This document shows, piece by piece, positions 59,763-64,000 of a DNA stretch of 64,000 nucleotides. A program made the translations under genes and the position numbers. The notes below the pieces were generated by a model, which saw only the letters and a program-made list of their open reading frames with translations, ran no database searches and was not told the origin of the DNA. Source of the stretch: Rhizobiaceae bacterium (GTDB lineage: Bacteria > Pseudomonadota > Alphaproteobacteria > Rhizobiales > Rhizobiaceae); contig JARGOF010000001.1 in NCBI GenBank assembly GCA_029212415.1, forward strand, positions 62,001 through 126,000, in the 5' to 3' direction. Every line of letters starts with the position of its first letter. The first letter of the stretch is position 1.

Positions 59763-60758
59763 ATGGATTCGTCTTCCAAACAATTGCAGAGCCCACAGTC
59801 GATGAACATGCAATCGCGGTTGTTGGCGCATGCACCATTCCTGGTTGCCTGTTCCATGCTCGTTGTCATCGTGGCCATTTACGGCTCGCTGCAGACGGGC
59901 GTTTTCACCATTGACGAGATCAATCTGAACACGGCTGCGGCCATGACCCTGATGCTTGCGGCAACCGGTCAGACAATCGTGCTTTTGCGCGGTGGCATTG
60001 ACCTGTCCATCGGCGGGATGATCTCCCTGGGGACAGTCATTGCCGCAACCCGGTTTGGCGAAGAACCGGCAAATATCCTGCTCTGGTCGGCCATCATTCT
60101 GGCCATAGGTTTCGGAATTGGCGCTCTTACCGGCTTGCTGATTTCGGTTCTGCGGCTGCAGCCATTCCTGGTGACGCTGGCCGGCTGGTCCATTCTGAAC
60201 GGCATCGCGCTCATGATCCTGCCGACCGATGGCGGCAAAGTGCCCGAATGGTGGATCGGGTCGGGCTATCTGGAGTTTTTGGGCCTGGGCACACCGGTGT
60301 GGATCCTGTTGGCGCTGATCGTCTTCTGGTGCTGGTTTCGCGCCACGCGCCTGTGCACGATCATCAAGGCAACGGGTTCAAGCGAGAAGTCGGCGTTTCT
60401 CTCCGGCGTTTCCATCACCCGGATCAATATCATCACCTACGGATTGTCGGGATTCTTCGCAGCGCTCGCCTCGCTCTATCTGACCACGCAGATCGGCGGT
60501 GGTTCACCCAATATTGGCACCGACTACATATTGCCCTCGGTTGCTGCGGCGATTATCGGTGGTGTCAGCCTGTTCGGGGGACGTGGCCATCTGTTCGGCA
60601 CGATTGTCGGCGCCTACATCCTGACGTTGATCGGCAATCTGGTATTTGTTCTCAGGGTATCGAGTTACTGGCAGCCGGTCATGTCGGGCGTCATCTTGCT
60701 GCTGGCTGTTCTTGCCAGTTCCTATGCTGAACAAAAAGCACGGAAGCGAGGCTCATGA
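59763..60758 (+). CDS. Sugar-type ABC transporter permease
   Basis: RbsC-like; GQTIVLLRGGIDLSIGG. Confidence 0.92.
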   Translation: MDSSSKQLQSPQSMNMQSRLLAHAPFLVACSMLVVIVAIYGSLQTGVFTIDEINLNTAAAMTLMLAATGQTIVLLRGGIDLSIGGMISLGTVIAATRFGEEPANILLWSAIILAIGFGIGALTGLLISVLRLQPFLVTLAGWSILNGIALMILPTDGGKVPEWWIGSGYLEFLGLGTPVWILLALIVFWCWFRATRLCTIIKATGSSEKSAFLSGVSITRINIITYGLSGFFAALASLYLTTQIGGGSPNIGTDYILPSVAAAIIGGVSLFGGRGHLFGTIVGAYILTLIGNLVFVLRVSSYWQPVMSGVILLLAVLASSYAEQKARKRGS

Positions 60759-61750
60759 ACACCTTCCTGTCCCGCAACCGGCTTATCATTCTTGCCTATA
60801 TCGGCATGCTGTTGCTTGTTCTGATCACGGCTTTCTTCTCGCCCGGTTTCCTGTCTGCATCGAACTTGCGGTCCACATTCATCCTCGCCTCTTTTGTCGG
60901 CATTGTCGCGCTGGGGCAGACCTTTGTCATCATCGGCGGTGGCATTGATCTGTCCATACCCTGGGTGCTCAATTCGGCGGCGGTTCTGATGACTTTGCTG
61001 TGCGCCGGTCAGGACCTGCCTTTGATATGGGTGGTGCCTCTGCTTTTGGCCGGTGGTGGGCTGATCGGATTGCTGAACGGTGCCGGTGTGGCCTTGCTCG
61101 GTGTTCCGCCGATCATCATGACGCTGGCTGCCAACGTCATCTTGCAGGGCTTGATCCTGGTGTTTACCGGCGGCACGCCAACGCCGGCAGCACCCGACAT
61201 GATCAAGTTTCTCTCGGTCGGGCGCATCAGCGGTATCCCGGTGATTGCACTGATCTGGACAGCCTTGACCGTTCTTGCCTGGCTTTTGCTGTCGAAATCT
61301 GCCTTTGGCCGACACCTCTATGCGGTGGGCACCAATGTGACGGTTGCGCGTTATTCCGGCGTGCCTGCGACGCGCACCACAATCCTGACCTATGTCATTT
61401 CGGGCATGACGGCGGCGCTTGGTGGTATCCTGCTGACCGGCTATTCCGGTGTGGCCTATCTCGGCATGGGCGATTCCTATCTGTTCACAACGGTGGCCGC
61501 CGTGGCCATTGGTGGCGCGCCGATACTGGGAGGCAGCGGCCATTATATCGGAACCGTTGCAGGTGCCCTGGTCCTGACCATACTCACAGGGCTCCTGCCG
61601 GCGCTGAACCTTTCAAGTGGTGCGCTTCTGGTGGTCTATGGGGCGGTCATATTGCTGACGGTCTCGATTGGCAGCGAGACGTTTTCCGAAATGTGGGCCT
61701 CGGCTTCAAACCGCAGGAAACGGATAAAAGAGGGAACGGAAAATGGTTGA
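60755..61750 (+). CDS. Sugar-type ABC transporter permease
   Basis: RbsC-like; GQTFVIIGGGIDLSIPW. Confidence 0.92.
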   Translation: MNTFLSRNRLIILAYIGMLLLVLITAFFSPGFLSASNLRSTFILASFVGIVALGQTFVIIGGGIDLSIPWVLNSAAVLMTLLCAGQDLPLIWVVPLLLAGGGLIGLLNGAGVALLGVPPIIMTLAANVILQGLILVFTGGTPTPAAPDMIKFLSVGRISGIPVIALIWTALTVLAWLLLSKSAFGRHLYAVGTNVTVARYSGVPATRTTILTYVISGMTAALGGILLTGYSGVAYLGMGDSYLFTTVAAVAIGGAPILGGSGHYIGTVAGALVLTILTGLLPALNLSSGALLVVYGAVILLTVSIGSETFSEMWASASNRRKRIKEGTENG

Positions 61751-62624
61751 TATCAAATGTGTGGTTGATGCCGGTGCGCAACTGGGCGAAGGAACCGTAT
61801 GGGATCCGGCAAATGGCGTTCTTTGGTGGATTGATATCTGGGGCCAGCTCATTCATCGCTACAATCCGCAAACCGGTGTTGATGAGACATGGCAGGCCCC
61901 GAAATATTTGGGGTGCCTTGGGCTTCGCAAAAGCGGTGGGCTGGTGGTCACCATGGCCGATGGTTTCCATTTTTTTGATCCGGAAACCGGGCGGTTCGAG
62001 CCTATCTGTGATCCTGAATCCCATCTGCCAGATACCCGCTTCAACGATGGCAAATGTGATCGCCAGGGGCGCTTCTGGTCTGGCACCATGTTTGAAGTGC
62101 CGGGTCAGCCCATCGAGTTCACCGGCGCTCTGTACCGGATGGATGCTGACCTCAGCGTGCACCGGGTGATCGAGGGTATTGGCTGCTCCAACGGGCTTGC
62201 CTGGAGTCCTGACAGCCGCATCATGTATTTCTCCGACAGCCATGCGGGGGCCGTATGGGCCTATGATTTTGACGCGGCCACGGGGGCGATTGAAAACCGT
62301 CGAACCTTCATCGACATGTCTGTGACCGGAGGGGTTGCCGATGGTGCCACTGTTGATGCGGAAGGGTGCTATTGGGTGACCATCCCGGTGACCGGCAAGG
62401 TATGTCGCTACGATCCGGACGGCCGGTTGATGCAAACGATCGAGATGCCCACCGATCTGCCGACCTGTTGCGAATTCGGCGGCAAGGATCTCGATATACT
62501 CTATGTCACAACGGCGGTCCTGCGTCGGCCCCCCGAACATTTTGTCGGGCAAAAACATCCCGGTGGATTGTTCGCGGTCGATGTCGGGGTCAAAGGATTG
62601 ATATTGCCGCCATTTGCTGGTTAG
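61743..62624 (+). CDS. SMP-30/gluconolactonase family protein
   Basis: AQLGEGTVWDPANGVLWWIDI, RFNDGKCDRQGRFWSGTM, GCSNGLAWSPDSRIMYFSDS. Confidence 0.93.
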   Translation: MVDIKCVVDAGAQLGEGTVWDPANGVLWWIDIWGQLIHRYNPQTGVDETWQAPKYLGCLGLRKSGGLVVTMADGFHFFDPETGRFEPICDPESHLPDTRFNDGKCDRQGRFWSGTMFEVPGQPIEFTGALYRMDADLSVHRVIEGIGCSNGLAWSPDSRIMYFSDSHAGAVWAYDFDAATGAIENRRTFIDMSVTGGVADGATVDAEGCYWVTIPVTGKVCRYDPDGRLMQTIEMPTDLPTCCEFGGKDLDILYVTTAVLRRPPEHFVGQKHPGGLFAVDVGVKGLILPPFAG

Positions 62625-62640
62625 GGCAGGCGTGAAAGTT

Positions 62641-63333
62641 CTATGAGGCAGGCATCAGCCTGGGCAGCTTGACCTTCGCCTGGATTTTGCCATTGCCACG
62701 CTTTTCCAGTCTGGTCGCATAGAGGGACAGAGGCCAGCAGAGGGCAAAATAAATGATTGCCACGGTGCCGAACACCATGAAGGGTTCGAATGTCACCGTA
62801 TTGACCTTGATGGCCGCCCGCGTCAGTTCATTCAGACCGATCAATGAGGCAACCGACGTTGTCTTGACGATCTGCACCATCAGTCCCACTGTCGGCGGCA
62901 CCATGAGTTGCAAGGCCTGCGGAAGGATGACAAGGCGCAGGGTTTTTAAAAAACCCAGGCCGAGGGATTTTGCTGATTCCCACTGACCGCGCGGAACCGC
63001 TTCTATGGCGCCCCGGAAAATTTCGCCGAAGAAGGCCCCTGCATTGATGCAGAAGGTTACCGCTGCAGCCGTCCATGGGTCCGGTCGAAATCCGAGCAGA
63101 GACGAACCGTAATAGGCCATGAAGAGCTGGATCAGGATGGGCGTGCCCATGAAAAACTGGATATAGGCAATTGCCAGCCAGCGCAGCGGCCGCGAGGGTG
63201 CAATGCGCAGTGCCGCAATGAATATGCCGATTGCGCCACCGCCGGCAAAGGTCACCAGCGCCAAGAGGATGGTCCAGCGGGCGGCGGCGATCAGGAACAT
63301 GAACTCGTTAGGACCAAAGTCTCGAAGGCTCAT
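62641..63333 (-). CDS. Polar amino-acid ABC transporter permease
   Basis: HisM/GlnP-like EAA region (GQWESAKSLGLGFLKTLRLVILPQALQLMVP). Confidence 0.9.
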   Translation of the reverse strand: MSLRDFGPNEFMFLIAAARWTILLALVTFAGGGAIGIFIAALRIAPSRPLRWLAIAYIQFFMGTPILIQLFMAYYGSSLLGFRPDPWTAAAVTFCINAGAFFGEIFRGAIEAVPRGQWESAKSLGLGFLKTLRLVILPQALQLMVPPTVGLMVQIVKTTSVASLIGLNELTRAAIKVNTVTFEPFMVFGTVAIIYFALCWPLSLYATRLEKRGNGKIQAKVKLPRLMPAS

Positions 63334-63337
63334 CGGC

Positions 63338-64000
63338 TCACGCCTTCCATTGGAACAAGAGACGCCCGATTCCGGCGAACAGCAGACTGGCAGATTGCAC
63401 GATCACAAAATAGATCACGGCGATGACGATGTAGATTTCAAAACTGCGGAAGGTCTGCATGACGAGATTGTTGGCAATCGCTGTCAGTTCCTCGGCGGCA
63501 ATGGCGCCGACAATCGACGTGCCCATGATCTGCAGGATGAATTGCGCTGTCAGCGAAGGGTAGACGGCCTTGAGGGCCGGAACGACGATGACGTGGCGCA
63601 CAATGCGATAGGGGCGCAGCCCCAGTGATTTTGCAGCCTCGATCTGTCCCTGGGGTATGGAATCAATTCCGGCTCTGATGATCTCGATCGCATAGGCGCC
63701 CAGATGGATTGAAAGCGCCACGATCGCTGCCCAGTTGCTGGACAGCTTTATGCCCACCAGGGGAAGGGTGAAGAACACAAAATACAGCTGAATGAGCAAA
63801 GGCGTGTTGCGGATGATCTCGACATAGGCGCCGATGGGCGCGGATAGGATGCGCGGGCCGTAGCTGCGGCCTATGGCGCCAAGCAAGCCGATCATTGTGC
63901 CAAAAAATATGGAAAGGGCGGCGAGCACAAGTGTGCTGATAACGCCGTCTATGAATGCGTCACTATGGGCAAAAACCGGACCGAACTGGAGGTTTTGCAT
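63338..64000 (-). CDS. Polar amino-acid ABC transporter permease (start at window edge)
   Basis: GQIEAAKSLGLRPYRIVRHVIVVPALKAVYP; ATG at 63998-64000, may extend beyond. Confidence 0.88.
   Translation of the reverse strand: MQNLQFGPVFAHSDAFIDGVISTLVLAALSIFFGTMIGLLGAIGRSYGPRILSAPIGAYVEIIRNTPLLIQLYFVFFTLPLVGIKLSSNWAAIVALSIHLGAYAIEIIRAGIDSIPQGQIEAAKSLGLRPYRIVRHVIVVPALKAVYPSLTAQFILQIMGTSIVGAIAAEELTAIANNLVMQTFRSFEIYIVIAVIYFVIVQSASLLFAGIGRLLFQWKA

Noticed and set aside
63338-64000. Amino-acid permease pair as a novelty
   Set aside because: Ordinary polar amino-acid ABC permeases; other components are probably outside the window
1-64000. CRISPR arrays, tRNA/rRNA genes, integrases, transposases, phage genes
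   Set aside because: Looked for and not recognised; only short tandem repeats and hairpins were seen

Overview
64 kb of GC-rich, probably alphaproteobacterial DNA, almost entirely accessory transport and catabolism loci. In order: (i) TonB receptor, TetR regulator and a YclNOPQ-type siderophore ABC operon with an unexplained, possibly riboswitch-like leader; (ii) LysR / class III CoA-transferase / HMG-CoA-lyase-like / TRAP locus; (iii) TPR-beta-barrel (Slam-like) and FecR pair, and a YeeE/YedE transporter; (iv) a CUT2-type ABC transporter with a permease fused to an SMP-30/strictosidine-synthase-like propeller, next to a MocR regulator, degradative class II HMG-CoA reductase and HMG-CoA lyase, i.e. 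a probable mevalonate/mevalonolactone utilisation locus; (v) glycerol-kinase-like / two FAD dehydrogenases / DeoR / TRAP locus; (vi) small protein plus EF-hand outer-membrane-like module flanked by near-identical hairpins; (vii) APH-like kinase / SDR (frameshifted) / GntR / polyamine-type ABC / histidinol-dehydrogenase-like / Zn-ADH locus; (viii) the most unusual cluster (50.3-62.6 kb): two SDR paralogues with complementary loss of catalytic Tyr and Lys, an E1alpha-E1beta-lipoyl fusion, a 2-hydroxyacid dehydrogenase, an E2-like protein whose HRxxDG acyltransferase motif is lost, GntR, CUT2 ABC transporter and SMP-30 lactonase. Candidate operators shared by separate transcription units were found in three loci. 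Three coding disruptions are reported (20411-20415 T5; 42004-42022; a possible G7 slip at 12398-12404). No rRNA, tRNA, CRISPR or intact mobile element was recognised. All calls come from reading the sequence and recalled family motifs; no searches were run.
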